Notes under the pieces: model-generated
What the model was told of the DNA's origin: nothing
The model's database searches: none
What the model saw: the letters and a program-made list of their open reading frames with translations, nothing else
Made by a program: the position numbers and the translations under genes
Source of the DNA: Actinomycetes bacterium
GTDB taxonomy: Bacteria > Actinomycetota > Acidimicrobiia > Acidimicrobiales > RAAP-2
Direction: 5' to 3'
DNA length: 58,976 bases
NCBI GenBank assembly: GCA_021815645.1
Contig: JAKBAB010000002.1
Location: 1 to 58,976, forward strand
Shown: in pieces, positions 1 to 9,990 of the stretch
How the letters are laid out: each line of letters opens with the position of its first letter
Numbering within the stretch: position 1 is the first letter of the stretch

Positions 1-1
1 A

Positions 2-520
2 GGAACCCCGCACCGCGAAACCGTCAGTCCCGACTTCGTCGGCGAACTGTGGGTGAAGGGCCCGAGCGTGGTCGCCGGTTACTGGAACAAGCCAGAAGAG
101 ACGGCCAAGGCGTTCACCGCCGGTTGGCTCCATACCGGTGACGTCGCCAAGATCGACCAAGACGGCTTTGTCTATATCGTCGACCGCGCCAAAGACATGA
201 TCATTCGTGGTGGGGAGAACGTCTACTCGGTCATCGTAGAAGCCGCAATCTTCGAACACCCCGACGTGGCCGACTGCGCGGTCGTCGGCGTTCCGCACCC
301 CACCCTCGGCGAAGAGGTGGCCGCGGTCATTGTGCCGCGCCCGGGACGGGTGCTCGAGGCCGAGGAGATATCACGACACGTCGCCGCGCGCCTGGCCCGA
401 TTCGAAGTCCCGACTACCGTAATCTTCCGGTCGCACGCGCTCCCGCGCAACCCGCAGGGCAAAGTTCTAAAACGCGAACTACGCGACGCGCTCTCGCGCG
501 CGCAAAGCGCTACCCCTTAG
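2..520 (+). CDS. AMP-dependent acyl-CoA synthetase/ligase, C-terminal part (truncated by window start)
   Basis: GELWVKGPSVVAGYWNKPEETAKAF...GWLHTGDVAKIDQDGFVYIVDRAKDMIIRGGENVYS...NPQGKVLKRELR, ANL superfamily motifs; frame open from base 2. Confidence 0.93.
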   Translation, partial: GTPHRETVSPDFVGELWVKGPSVVAGYWNKPEETAKAFTAGWLHTGDVAKIDQDGFVYIVDRAKDMIIRGGENVYSVIVEAAIFEHPDVADCAVVGVPHPTLGEEVAAVIVPRPGRVLEAEEISRHVAARLARFEVPTTVIFRSHALPRNPQGKVLKRELRDALSRAQSATP

Positions 521-549
521 AGGTGAGACCCTGGTAGTTGAGCGGCGAA

Positions 550-1185
550 CTACTTATTGGGTGCCGGGGTGAAGCGCAGGTAGTCCTTCACTTTGCGAAA
601 GCCTCGCGGAAACTTTTCTGCGGCGTCGGCGTCGTTGACCGAATTGGCAATAATGACGTCGTCCCCGGGCCGCCAGTCGAGCGGCGTCGCGACGGGAAAC
701 GCGGCGGTCAGCTGGAGAGAGTCCAAGACGCGCACAATCTCGTCAACGTTTCGCCCCGTCGACGCCGGGTACGTGAGGGTCAATTTTACCTTTTTGTCCG
801 GTCCGATAATGAAGACGCTCCGAACAGTCATAGTGTCGCTCGCGTTGGGGTGGATCATGTCGTAAAGGTCAGCCACCGTGTGCTTCTCGTCACCAATGAT
901 CGGAAAGTTAAGCTCCGTGCCCTGGACCTCGCCGATATCGCTCTTCCAGCGCTGGTGAGACGCAACGTCGTCGACGGAAACGGCGATGAGTTTGGTGTTG
1001 CGCTGATCGAACTCGGCTTTTCGGGCCGCGAATCCCCCCAACTCGGTCGTGCACACGGGCGTGAAGTCCTTCGGGTGTGAGAAGAGAACGCCCCAGCCCT
1101 CGCCGAGCCACTCGTGAAAATTCACGGTGCCCTCCGTGGTTTCGGCGGTGAAATCGGGGGCGACGTCGCCCAGTCGAATTGCCAT
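550..1185 (-). CDS. 1-Cys peroxiredoxin (AhpC/TSA, Prx6-like)
   Basis: MAIRLGDVAPDFTAETTEG...LFSHPKDFTPVCTTELG; start trimmed from ORF 550..1224. Confidence 0.92.
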   Translation of the reverse strand: MAIRLGDVAPDFTAETTEGTVNFHEWLGEGWGVLFSHPKDFTPVCTTELGGFAARKAEFDQRNTKLIAVSVDDVASHQRWKSDIGEVQGTELNFPIIGDEKHTVADLYDMIHPNASDTMTVRSVFIIGPDKKVKLTLTYPASTGRNVDEIVRVLDSLQLTAAFPVATPLDWRPGDDVIIANSVNDADAAEKFPRGFRKVKDYLRFTPAPNK

Positions 1186-1322
1186 AGTTGCTCCTCGTTG
1201 CTCGTGACAGTCGCTCGACTGCACCTATTCACCTTAGCGGTGATTACGTGAAAGCCGCAAAATTCCATTTCCTTTATAGGGATTTGAGTTTCGTCCGGTG
1301 ACCCACCTGTGAAACTGGCGAG

Positions 1323-1988
1323 GTGAACTTAACTGCGACGCCCGTCGTGGCGGCATTTGACTTAGACGGTACCCTCACCGAGGGCGGCAGCGTCTTTAAG
1401 TGGCTCCGCTACGTCTGCGGCGACGGGCCGACTTTTCGCGCCGCGCTGGTACTGAGCGAACCCCTCGCCCTCGGTGCCCTACGCAGCGGCCCGAGCGCGG
1501 ACCGGGCGAAGGAACGCCTCTTCGAACGGCTCCTGCGGGGACGGGACCTAGAGAGCCTACGGGGGGCGTCGCGCGAGTTCGCCGTGGCGCACCTCGAAGC
1601 GCGCGGGCGCCCCCGGACACTCGCGCGTCTGGCCTGGCACCTCGACCAAGGTCACGACGTCGTCGTCGTATCGGCCTCACCGCAGCTCTACGTCGACGTC
1701 GTCGCCGAGCGGCTCGGCGCGCGCGGGGCTTTGGGCACGCGACTCGCCGTAGATGAACGCGGCACACTCAGCGGAACCTACCTAGGGCGAAACTGCCGCG
1801 GTAGTGAGAAGCTGCGACGGTTCACCGAGTGGGTCGAGGCGCAAAACTTCTCGAGCGAACCTACGGTCTACGCCTACGGAAACTCGCGGGGAGATCGCCG
1901 ACTACTGCTCGCGGCCACCTTCCCCTACGACGTCGGTCGCCTCGGGCCCGTCGGGGCGCTTCGTCGCTTTCCCCGCCTCCCGCGCTAA
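1323..1988 (+). CDS. HAD-IB family hydrolase (SerB-like phosphatase)
   Basis: AAFDLDGTLTEGGSVFKWLRY...VVVVSASPQLYVDVVAERLGA...YAYGNSRGDRRLL. Confidence 0.88.
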   Translation: MNLTATPVVAAFDLDGTLTEGGSVFKWLRYVCGDGPTFRAALVLSEPLALGALRSGPSADRAKERLFERLLRGRDLESLRGASREFAVAHLEARGRPRTLARLAWHLDQGHDVVVVSASPQLYVDVVAERLGARGALGTRLAVDERGTLSGTYLGRNCRGSEKLRRFTEWVEAQNFSSEPTVYAYGNSRGDRRLLLAATFPYDVGRLGPVGALRRFPRLPR

Positions 1989-1998
1989 CGCGTCACCA

Positions 1999-3150
1999 CT
2001 ACGACTGGCGAATAGTGGCACCGAGCGCAACGATGCCCGACTCGCGCCCGCCGTAACTGACTTGGATAGCGGCCACCGCGTCACTCCAGGCCACGACGGT
2101 GTGTCCGTGGTGGTCGACGACACCGACGTTGAGGTCGTAAACACCGTCCAGCAGCGGCACCCGATTCAAGTCGACGACTATCACGTTACGGCCCGGCCGA
2201 AGGTCTATTGGCGATCCTTGCGCGTCACTACGACTCACGAGAAGTCCCGCGCGGGTGAACAGTTCGAGAACGAGGTGACCGCTGAAGGCGAGCGCGGAGT
2301 TCACGATCACTTCGAACGTCACGCCACCACCGCTCCTTACTTCGAAGGAACCCGACGCACTCGACACCGCCTCAATGCGCACTGAGTCGTGGAGGCGATC
2401 GCGTTCGTGTTCGACGGCGCCCCCCATGAGGTGCTCGCGGAACGTGCGCAACGACTCGTGAGTCGGTCCATCGGCTATGAGTACTCCCCCGTTGAGCACG
2501 ATCGCCCGCTCACACAGTGCGCGCACCTGGTCGGCGTTGTGCGTAACCAGCAGAATCGTGCGACCCTCCTGTTGGAAGCGGCGAATCCTCTCGACACACT
2601 TCGCTTGGAATCGCTCATCCCCCACGGCGAGAACTTCGTCGACGACCAAAATATCGGGATCGACGTTGACCGCCACGGCGAAGGCGAGCCGAACGTACAT
2701 GCCACTCGAATAGAACTTGACCTGCGTGTCAATGAACTGTTCAATTTCACTGAAGTCCACGACCGCGTCGAAAATGGCGTCGACCATACGGCGCGAGAAG
2801 CCGAGCATGGCTCCGTACAGGTAAACGTTGTCACGCCCGGACAGCTCCGTTTGGAAGCCCGCGCCGAGTTCGAGGAGTGCGGCCAGTGATCCGCGAACGC
2901 GGATTTCGCCCGACGTCGGTTTCAAGACTCCACAAATGCATTTGAGTAGCGTCGATTTGCCCGAGCCGTTTTGACCCACCACGCCCACGGTCTCGCCCTG
3001 CGCTACCGAAAAGTCGATGTTCCGTAGGGCGTGAAACAGTTCCGTGGTCCCCGAACGGGGGTGCAAGAGTCGCTCCTTGAGCGACTGATGGCGTTCGTGG
3101 TGGATCTGAAACTCCTTAGAAACCCCCCGCACATTGACGACGTCGACCAT
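1999..3150 (-). CDS. ABC transporter ATP-binding protein, polysaccharide/teichoic-acid export type (Wzt/TagH-like) with C-terminal extension
   Basis: VVGQNGSGKSTLLKCICGVLKPTSGEIRVRGSLAALLELGAGFQ; Walker B ILVVDEVLAVGD; Wzt-type C-terminal domain. Confidence 0.9.
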   Translation of the reverse strand: MVDVVNVRGVSKEFQIHHERHQSLKERLLHPRSGTTELFHALRNIDFSVAQGETVGVVGQNGSGKSTLLKCICGVLKPTSGEIRVRGSLAALLELGAGFQTELSGRDNVYLYGAMLGFSRRMVDAIFDAVVDFSEIEQFIDTQVKFYSSGMYVRLAFAVAVNVDPDILVVDEVLAVGDERFQAKCVERIRRFQQEGRTILLVTHNADQVRALCERAIVLNGGVLIADGPTHESLRTFREHLMGGAVEHERDRLHDSVRIEAVSSASGSFEVRSGGGVTFEVIVNSALAFSGHLVLELFTRAGLLVSRSDAQGSPIDLRPGRNVIVVDLNRVPLLDGVYDLNVGVVDHHGHTVVAWSDAVAAIQVSYGGRESGIVALGATIRQS

Positions 3151-4085
3151 TACAGCTCCGATTCGAAGTTTCCCTCGAGGCGACCGAAGAGGCTCTCGGC
3201 GATCAGGAAGAAGGTCGCGGCCGTGACCAGCAGCACACAGTTTAAGAAGAGAAAACGGCCGAAGGACCAGGAGGGCAGAATGTTGAGCACGGCCCCGGTC
3301 ACGGTGGAGTGAACGACTGTGGAAACGTAGAAAATCCGTTGGAAGGTCACCACAATCAAAGTGACGGGATTAAGAAAGTACAGCACCGAAAGGCCGCTAC
3401 CCCTCAAGTGGGGAGCGATGGAGTTCTCGTAAGAGTAGACGACGGGCGTCAACCAAAACCAGAGCTGCAAGACCACCTCCATTAGGTGCTTCACGTCGCG
3501 TAGGTAAACGTTGATCGCCGACATGACAATCCCGAGCGCCGCCGTAAACAAAGTGAGGGAGAGAAAGCACAGGGGTAGCAGGACCAAGAATCTCCACGCC
3601 GGCGCGTGCCCGAGGACCGCCACAAAGATGACCAGCACCCCCAACTGAATGGCGAAGTAGACCAGCGACGCCCCTACGTTAGATAGAGCCAGTATTTCTC
3701 GGGGAAATGAGACCTTCTTTACCAGCGCCGCGCGATCGACAATTACGCCAGTCGCGGTATTGACGGCGGTTTGGAACATATTCCATACGACCAGTCCACT
3801 AAAGAGGTAGATAACGAAGTTCGGGATGCCGTTTTTCAAAAAGATTGAAAAGACGAGGAAGTACGTCGCGAGGGTGAGGGCCGGCGACAACATAGACCAG
3901 AAGAGTCCGAGGGCCGAATTCTTGTACTTGATTCGAATGTCGGAAGTGATGAGCCCTACGAGCAACTCTCGCCGACCCCACAGACTCACGAGGCGAGTCG
4001 ATAGTGAGGCGCGAGCGCTCATCACGCGCACGGGCACGTCGTCCAGAGGTCGAAGGGGCGAGCCCACCAGTGGGGCGTCGCTCAC
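3150..4085 (-). CDS. ABC-2 type permease, polysaccharide export (Wzm/TagG-like)
   Basis: Multiple TM segments; SDIRIKYKNSALGLFWSMLSPALTLATYFLVFSIFL; adjacent to Wzt-like ATPase. Confidence 0.88.
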   Translation of the reverse strand: MSDAPLVGSPLRPLDDVPVRVMSARASLSTRLVSLWGRRELLVGLITSDIRIKYKNSALGLFWSMLSPALTLATYFLVFSIFLKNGIPNFVIYLFSGLVVWNMFQTAVNTATGVIVDRAALVKKVSFPREILALSNVGASLVYFAIQLGVLVIFVAVLGHAPAWRFLVLLPLCFLSLTLFTAALGIVMSAINVYLRDVKHLMEVVLQLWFWLTPVVYSYENSIAPHLRGSGLSVLYFLNPVTLIVVTFQRIFYVSTVVHSTVTGAVLNILPSWSFGRFLFLNCVLLVTAATFFLIAESLFGRLEGNFESEL

Positions 4086-4672
4086 TAGACCCCTTGACGA
4101 AGGGCCGAACGCTCGATGACCGCGTCAATAAATCCGTAGTCGAGGGCTTCGTGCGCGGTAAACCACCGGTCGCGGTCCGAGTCGGCTTCGATGCGCTCGA
4201 GAGGCTGACCCGTGTGAAAAGCAATGCGCTCCGCCAGGGTCTTTTTCATGTAGATAATCTGTTCCGCCTGAATCGCTATATCCGACGCCTGTCCCTGCAT
4301 CCCGCCGATGGAGGGCTGGTGCATCAAAATTCGACTGTGGGGCAGCGAAAATCTCTTGCCAGCGGCCCCCGCGCATAAGAGAAACTGACCCATTGAAGCG
4401 GCCATTCCTATACAGATCGTTCGGACGTCACAGTTGACGTACTGCATTGTGTCGTAGATCGCCAGTCCGTCGTAAACCGAGCCACCGGGCGAGTTGATAT
4501 ACAGGCTGATGTCCTTGTCACGGTCTTCGGCCTCTAGTAACAAGAGTTCCGCACATATTCTGTTCGCGGTGCTCTGGTCCACTTGAGAACCCAAAAAGAC
4601 AATGCGCTCGCGCAATAGGCGCTGATTGAGGTCGTTCGCGCTGAAACCTTCGGCCATGGAGGAGGTAATCAT
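4085..4672 (-). CDS. clpP: ATP-dependent Clp protease proteolytic subunit
   Basis: [11 protein letters not shown]...[21 protein letters not shown]...[13 protein letters not shown]...[18 protein letters not shown]. Confidence 0.95.
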   Translation of the reverse strand: MITSSMAEGFSANDLNQRLLRERIVFLGSQVDQSTANRICAELLLLEAEDRDKDISLYINSPGGSVYDGLAIYDTMQYVNCDVRTICIGMAASMGQFLLCAGAAGKRFSLPHSRILMHQPSIGGMQGQASDIAIQAEQIIYMKKTLAERIAFHTGQPLERIEADSDRDRWFTAHEALDYGFIDAVIERSALRQGV

Positions 4673-4734
4673 GGCTCCAATCTAACGGGTGAGTTGGGCC
4701 TACTTCCCCATTTGGCCCTAGAGTGGACTCACTC

Positions 4735-4814
4735 GCGGGCGTGGCGGAATTGGCAGACGCGCTGGTTTTAGGTACCAGTTCTTCGGAGTGTGGGTTCGAG
4801 TCCCTCCGCCCGCA
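4735..4814 (+). tRNA. tRNA-Leu (anticodon TAG)
   Basis: Acceptor GCGGGCG/CGCCCGC; anticodon stem CTGGT-TTTAGGT-ACCAG; long variable arm; T arm GGGTTCGAGTCCC. Confidence 0.94.
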
Positions 4815-4920
4815 CTTCACCGCGACGAATTACCGTCGTCGGTCACAGCAACTCACGTCACCTGCTAGAGTGGGTCTCGCAGTTTCGTCGCACCTCGCGA
4901 TAGGGACCGATTCGAGTGAT

Positions 4921-4955
4921 TTTCTACGAGTTGGGCTCACCTCAACTCGTAGGAG
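4921..4955 (+). promoter_or_regulatory. Hairpin sequestering the SD of the DEAD-box/CSD gene (candidate translational switch)
   Basis: CTACGAGTTG (4924-4933) / CAACTCGTAG (4943-4952) perfect 10-bp stem; SD AGGAG at 4951-4955; ATG at 4960. Confidence 0.55.
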
Positions 4956-4959
4956 TTCT

Positions 4960-6570
4960 ATGTCTGTGTCCTTTGGCGAACTCGGCGTGCCCGAGCGACT
5001 GGTCGATCGCCTCCGCGCCCGCGGTATCCACGAGGCCTTCCCCATCCAAGAAGCAGCCATTCCCGACGCCTTGAGTGGTCGAGACGTCGTAGGTAAGGCC
5101 GTAACCGGATCGGGCAAAACGTTGGCCTTCGCCCTCCCCCTCCTCGCTCGTCTCACGAAGGCTCGACCTCGTCAGCCCCACGCCCTCGTCTTGGTACCGA
5201 CTCGAGAGTTGGCGGCCCAAGTACAAAAGGAGATTGCCCAACTCACGGACGACAACGGGCGTCGCGTCATTTCGATTTACGGCGGCACGTCTTACAACAG
5301 TGCGCGCAAGGCGCTCAACTTTGGCGTCGACGTGGTCGTGGCCTGTCCCGGTCGACTCGAGGACATGCTCCAGCAAGGTGCCCTCAACCTCGCGTCGGTC
5401 TCAACCGTGGTTGTCGACGAGGCTGACCGCATGGCCGACATGGGCTTTCTGCCCGCCGTGCGCCGCATCATCGCGGTAACCTCCCCGCGGCGCCACGTAA
5501 TGCTTTTCTCCGCGACCATGGGGCCAGATGTGACGGCCCTAGTTCGCGAATTCACCAACGACGCGGTCGTGCACGACGTGGTCGGCGAGGAAGCACCCAG
5601 CGACGTCGACCATTTTTTCTGGCGGGTTCCGCGAGACCGTAGGCCCGACGTCGCGGCCGACGTCATTGCGACGTACCAGCGAGCGATCATCTTCACGCGC
5701 ACCAAACACGGCGCCGACCGACTGGCGCGCCAATTAGGTGAGCGAGGTATCTCCGCGGTCCCCCTGCACGGGGACCGATCCCAAGCCCAGCGCGAGCGCG
5801 CGCTTCGGGCCGTGAAGAGCGGTCAGATCCAAGTATTGGTCGCGACCGACGTCGCGGCCCGGGGAATCCATATCGACTTACTACCGGTCGTCATCCACTA
5901 CGACCCCCCGGCGCAGGCGACCGACTACCTTCACCGCTCCGGGCGCACCGGGCGCGCCGGCGCAACCGGAGCCGTTATCTCCCTCGTCGGCGAGGACGTT
6001 CTGGGGCAGGTAAAGCGACTCCAACGGGCCCTAGGGGTTGCGCCGTCCATTGAAGCGCCCGACGTGGCCACGGCCGTTCGTCTGGGCGCGGTTGACGACG
6101 CGGTCGCGGCCGAGAGGCTCGACGACTCGTCGCCGCCAAGGCGCGCGCAGCCTCGCCCAACGCCGCGACGTGACGGCCCTTCGCGCCCGCGCGGCTCCGA
6201 AGCCAACCTGCGAACTAGCGAACGTTCCCCTCGCCCGAACGGCGCCACGACGCGACGCGCTCGCCGACCCGATGAGGCAACGCGGCCCGTTCGGGGATTC
6301 GAACGTCGAGACGAATCCGCCCCTCGCGCGGCTCACTCCTCGCGCCCCCGCACCGCTCAGGCCGTGGTGAGCTTTTTCAATGACTCCAAGGGTTTCGGCT
6401 TCGCCAGTGACGAACGGGGCGACGACCTCTTTATTCACTTCTCGAACATCGTCGGTGAGGGCTTCAAGTCACTCAGCCAGGGCCAGACGATCACGTTCGA
6501 CGAGGCGCGCGGACCCAAGGGACGCGAAGCGAAAAATGTCCGGGTCGTCGCGACTCGGTCGCGCCGATAG
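4960..6570 (+). CDS. DEAD-box RNA helicase with C-terminal cold-shock (CspA-like) domain
   Basis: VTGSGKTLAFALP, PTRELAAQV, VVDEADRMADMGF, SATMG, RSGRTGRAG; C-terminus AVVSFFNDSKGFGFASDERGDDLFIHFSNI. Confidence 0.93.
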   Translation: MSVSFGELGVPERLVDRLRARGIHEAFPIQEAAIPDALSGRDVVGKAVTGSGKTLAFALPLLARLTKARPRQPHALVLVPTRELAAQVQKEIAQLTDDNGRRVISIYGGTSYNSARKALNFGVDVVVACPGRLEDMLQQGALNLASVSTVVVDEADRMADMGFLPAVRRIIAVTSPRRHVMLFSATMGPDVTALVREFTNDAVVHDVVGEEAPSDVDHFFWRVPRDRRPDVAADVIATYQRAIIFTRTKHGADRLARQLGERGISAVPLHGDRSQAQRERALRAVKSGQIQVLVATDVAARGIHIDLLPVVIHYDPPAQATDYLHRSGRTGRAGATGAVISLVGEDVLGQVKRLQRALGVAPSIEAPDVATAVRLGAVDDAVAAERLDDSSPPRRAQPRPTPRRDGPSRPRGSEANLRTSERSPRPNGATTRRARRPDEATRPVRGFERRDESAPRAAHSSRPRTAQAVVSFFNDSKGFGFASDERGDDLFIHFSNIVGEGFKSLSQGQTITFDEARGPKGREAKNVRVVATRSRR

Positions 6571-6580
6571 GTTCGCCGTA

Positions 6581-6949
6581 GTGGCGCGCCCCCTCGTCGA
6601 ACCGCACGTTGGCCCCACGCCCGAGGACCTGCTCAGCGAAGACCTAGTAGTTGGCGACGGCGACACGGCCCTCGCTGGTCGGTCAGTCGTCGTTCACTAC
6701 GTCGGCGTGGCCGCGTCCACCGGCGCTGAGTTCGACGCTTCGTGGAGTCGGGCCGAACCGTTCGTCTTCGACTTAGGGGCCGGTCAGGTCATCGCCGGCT
6801 GGGATCGGGGCGTAGCGGGAATGCGCGTGGGCGGTCGGCGCCGCCTGGTCATTCCCCCGCACCTAGGTTACGGGTCCCGCGGGGCGGGCGGGGTAATCGG
6901 ACCGAACGAGACGCTAATCTTCGTGGTCGACCTGATCGAACTGCGTTAG
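6581..6949 (+). CDS. FKBP-type peptidyl-prolyl cis-trans isomerase
   Basis: VVVHYVGVAASTGAEFDASW...FDLGAGQVIAGWDRGVAGMRVGGRRRLVIPPHLGYG; GTG start at 6581. Confidence 0.92.
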   Translation: MARPLVEPHVGPTPEDLLSEDLVVGDGDTALAGRSVVVHYVGVAASTGAEFDASWSRAEPFVFDLGAGQVIAGWDRGVAGMRVGGRRRLVIPPHLGYGSRGAGGVIGPNETLIFVVDLIELR

Positions 6950-7587
6950 AGCAGTGGTGCTTCCATCTCGTCGGTGGACAGCATTCTTAGGTAATCCCCA
7001 TACCGCTCGCAGCAGATCTCGGCGATGAGTTTAAGCCGCGCGTTCGGGTCGCTCAAGCTCAGCACCTTGAACTGATCGAGTACCGACATCGGCGTCAGTG
7101 CACACAGTTGCCACGTTCGGATCGACGGGTCGTCGTCCATGGGGACATTTCTCTGTAGGCACTGGTCGGCCACGATTTCACTCTGCAGCGCCCGCAGCGC
7201 CCGTACGGCGGATTCCGTCGACGCGAGCAGCGCCGAGTCGACGGCCACGTCGTCACAACAACGCTCGGCCACTCGAGCGCGTGGGTAGGGATCGTCCTCC
7301 AGCCACCGCTCGACTTCTACGCACCCCACGCCCTCCACGACAATTAAAGTCTGCCCGTTGGAGAGACCGTGGGAGCCGAGAACGTCGACGACGGTGGCGA
7401 CCGAGGTACGTTCGTCGTTACCTCCCACCTCGGATCCGCGCTCAATTAGGCACGTTCCAAAACTGCGCTGCCCAGTCACGTCGGCGAGGAGGCGGTGGTA
7501 CCGGGGCTCGAAGACGCATAGCCCCACCCGCTGATACGGAAAAACCACCATTCCGAGGGGGAACATTGCGAGCTCGCGGGTCACCAC
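6946..7587 (-). CDS. LON peptidase substrate-binding (N-terminal) domain protein
   Basis: ELAMFPLGMVVFPYQRVGLCVFEPRYHRLL. Confidence 0.87.
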   Translation of the reverse strand: MVTRELAMFPLGMVVFPYQRVGLCVFEPRYHRLLADVTGQRSFGTCLIERGSEVGGNDERTSVATVVDVLGSHGLSNGQTLIVVEGVGCVEVERWLEDDPYPRARVAERCCDDVAVDSALLASTESAVRALRALQSEIVADQCLQRNVPMDDDPSIRTWQLCALTPMSVLDQFKVLSLSDPNARLKLIAEICCERYGDYLRMLSTDEMEAPLL

Positions 7588-7622
7588 TCCTCCACGATAA
7601 AGGTGAACACTCTGCGAACGTA

Positions 7623-8207
7623 CTACGAACTAGCGAGAGTTTGCGCGACGCGACGCAGCGCCACCCCCCGGTGAGAGATGTCGTTCTTCTCAGCCATGGT
7701 CAGCTCGGCCAGCGATCGCCCGCCGAGTCCGCTCGGCGCGAAGATCGCGTCGTAGCCAAATCCCCCGGCGCCACGTGGCTGCGCCAAAATCTCCCCGGCG
7801 AGGGTCCCGGCGACCCACCACTCGTCACCGCCGGGCAACGCTACCGCGACGACGGTTCGAAACGTGGCGTGGCGCGTCGGGGCTTTGGCGGCGCTCAGCT
7901 CCGCTAGTAACTTGGCTACGTTCGATTCGTCCGTGGCGAGGGCCCCGGCGTAGCGAGCGCTACGCACTCCGGGACGGCCACCGAGGCCGTCCACAAAGAG
8001 TCCGGTGTCGTCGGCGAGGGCGGCCTCGCCGGTCGCGTCGCGTAACGCTCGCGCTTTTATTAGGGCGTTTCCCTCGAGGGTCTCTGCGGTCTCTTCGACG
8101 TCGTCGACGTGCGTTGGTCGATCGATCAACTCCACGTCGTACCCCTCGAGCAGGCGCCGGATCTCGCGGACTTTGTGGCCACTGGTGGTGGCGAGAACGA
8201 CTCTCAC
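7623..8207 (-). CDS. rdgB: RdgB/HAM1 family XTP/dITP diphosphatase
   Basis: [20 protein letters not shown]...[24 protein letters not shown]...[10 protein letters not shown]. Confidence 0.94.
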   Translation of the reverse strand: MRVVLATTSGHKVREIRRLLEGYDVELIDRPTHVDDVEETAETLEGNALIKARALRDATGEAALADDTGLFVDGLGGRPGVRSARYAGALATDESNVAKLLAELSAAKAPTRHATFRTVVAVALPGGDEWWVAGTLAGEILAQPRGAGGFGYDAIFAPSGLGGRSLAELTMAEKNDISHRGVALRRVAQTLASS

Positions 8208-8950
8208 CGCCGACGGGGTTCGGGCGCTAACGCCAAAGTTTCGCGTTGAGCCTCGTGAATCTGCGCGATTCCCCGCACCGCGAGGTCGAGCAACTGATCG
8301 AGTTCACCACGGTCGAAGGGCTCGTGCTCAGCGGTGCCTTGAACCTCGACGAAGCGCCCCGACCCGGTCATAACGACATTCATGTCGGTGTCGGCGCGCA
8401 CGTCCTCTTCGTAGGGTAGGTCCAATACGGCGCGACCATCGACGATCCCCACCGAAACGGCCGCGACCTGGTCCACCAACGCGTGTTCGGTGAGTGCGCC
8501 CGCGTGCACGAGCCGGGTAATGGCGTCGTGCAACGCAACGTAGCCACCACTGACCGAGGCCGTTCGGGTACCCCCGTCGGCTTGGAGCACGTCGCAGTCC
8601 ACGACAATGTGCGTTTCGGTTAGGGCGCTCAGGCGGGTGATCGCGCGAAGCGAGCGCCCAATCAGCCGCTGAATCTCCTGAGTACGCCCCGACTGTCGCC
8701 CCTTGGCGGCCTCTCGGGCAGCTCGCTCGGGCGTCGAGCCCGGCAGCATGGAATACTCCGCGCTCACCCAACCTCGACCTTGACCCCGGAGCCAACGCGG
8801 CACGTCTCGATCCACCGACGCCGTGCACAGCACGCGCGTGTCGCCGTAACTGACCAAGACCGAACCCGCGGCCATTTCGGTGAAGTCCCGTTCGAAACGT
8901 AGGGGGCGCAGCTCCGTCACCCCTCGGCCATCTTTTCGCGATTCGGTCAT
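8204..8950 (-). CDS. rph: Ribonuclease PH
   Basis: [32 protein letters not shown]...GRSLRAI...[23 protein letters not shown]. Confidence 0.95.
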   Translation of the reverse strand: MTESRKDGRGVTELRPLRFERDFTEMAAGSVLVSYGDTRVLCTASVDRDVPRWLRGQGRGWVSAEYSMLPGSTPERAAREAAKGRQSGRTQEIQRLIGRSLRAITRLSALTETHIVVDCDVLQADGGTRTASVSGGYVALHDAITRLVHAGALTEHALVDQVAAVSVGIVDGRAVLDLPYEEDVRADTDMNVVMTGSGRFVEVQGTAEHEPFDRGELDQLLDLAVRGIAQIHEAQRETLALAPEPRRR

Positions 8951-9024
8951 TGGTCTCCCGCTTTGGATCTCGGAGCCTACGGTAGTGGAGTTCGCGCGCT
9001 CGCGGATCCGAGGGGTAAGAAACC

Positions 9025-9990
9025 CTAAAAGTAGATCGTGGTGCGGGCCCGTTCGACGACGTCGTCAATGTCGTCGCTCCACGCGCCGGTCGAAAGATAC
9101 TTCCACCCGTCGTCGCAGACAATCATCACGATCGTCGCGTTGGCACCGTCGTCGACTTCGCGGGCGCACTTGACCGCTCCGGCCATGATCGCCCCCGAAG
9201 AGATACCCACGAAGAGCCCCACTTCGGTCAGGCGTCGCGTCCACTCAATTGACTCGCGAGGGCGCACTATTACTTTTCGATCGAGGAGCTGTTCGCCGCG
9301 ATTGTCGATAAAGATGGGGGGCACGTAGCCGTCGTCGAGACTGCGCAGTCCGTCGACAATTTCACCACTGGGAGGCTCCACCGCCCAGACCTGAACGTGG
9401 GGAGAGTGTTCTTTGAGGTACCGCCCCACCCCCATCAACGTGCCCGAAGTCCCGAGTCCGGCAACGAAGTGTGTCACTTCGGGCACGTCGGCGAGAATCT
9501 CGGGTCCCGTCGTGGTGTAGTGCGCCCAGGGGTTGGCGGGGTTGGCGTACTGGTAGAGGAAGACCCATTCGGGATGCTTCGCGCTCAGTTCGTGAGCCAA
9601 GCGAACGGCGCCGTTGGAACCCTCGGTGCCCGAGGAGTCAATTATTTCCGCGCCGTGGGCCAGCAGCAGTTGACGCCTCTCGGGAGAAACGTTGGTGGGC
9701 AAGACGACTTTTAGGTGGTAGCCCCGCAGGCGACAGACCATCGCGAGAGCGATGCCGGTGTTACCCGACGACGGTTCGATGAGGGTCTGATCCGGTTGCC
9801 CGGGAATAAGGACTCCATCTCGCTCGGCCGCTTCGACCAGGGCGAGGGCCACACGGTCCTTGACCGAACCGGCCGGATTGCGGCCCTCGAGTTTGGCCAA
9901 AATGGTGACGTTGCTTTTGGGCGATAGTGCACTTACGTCAACGACGGGTGTGTCACCAATGAGGTCGAGTACCGACGCGTAGCGAGCCAC
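9025..9990 (-). CDS. cysM: PLP-dependent cysteine synthase, CysM type (CysO-thiocarboxylate dependent, by context)
   Basis: [16 protein letters not shown]...[13 protein letters not shown]...[15 protein letters not shown]; follows cysO with 1-nt stop/start overlap (TAGTG). Confidence 0.93.
   Translation of the reverse strand: MARYASVLDLIGDTPVVDVSALSPKSNVTILAKLEGRNPAGSVKDRVALALVEAAERDGVLIPGQPDQTLIEPSSGNTGIALAMVCRLRGYHLKVVLPTNVSPERRQLLLAHGAEIIDSSGTEGSNGAVRLAHELSAKHPEWVFLYQYANPANPWAHYTTTGPEILADVPEVTHFVAGLGTSGTLMGVGRYLKEHSPHVQVWAVEPPSGEIVDGLRSLDDGYVPPIFIDNRGEQLLDRKVIVRPRESIEWTRRLTEVGLFVGISSGAIMAGAVKCAREVDDGANATIVMIVCDDGWKYLSTGAWSDDIDDVVERARTTIYF

Noticed and set aside
538-1080. Plus-strand ORF of 180 aa
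   Set aside because: Antisense to the clear peroxiredoxin gene; no protein-like motifs.
4085-4672. ClpP as part of a phage-like or unusual protease system
   Set aside because: Standard catalytic motifs and ordinary neighbours; nothing suggests a specialised role.
4723-4959. N-terminal extension of the helicase ORF through tRNA-Leu
   Set aside because: The segment translates the tRNA and leader; the real start is ATG 4960 behind AGGAG.
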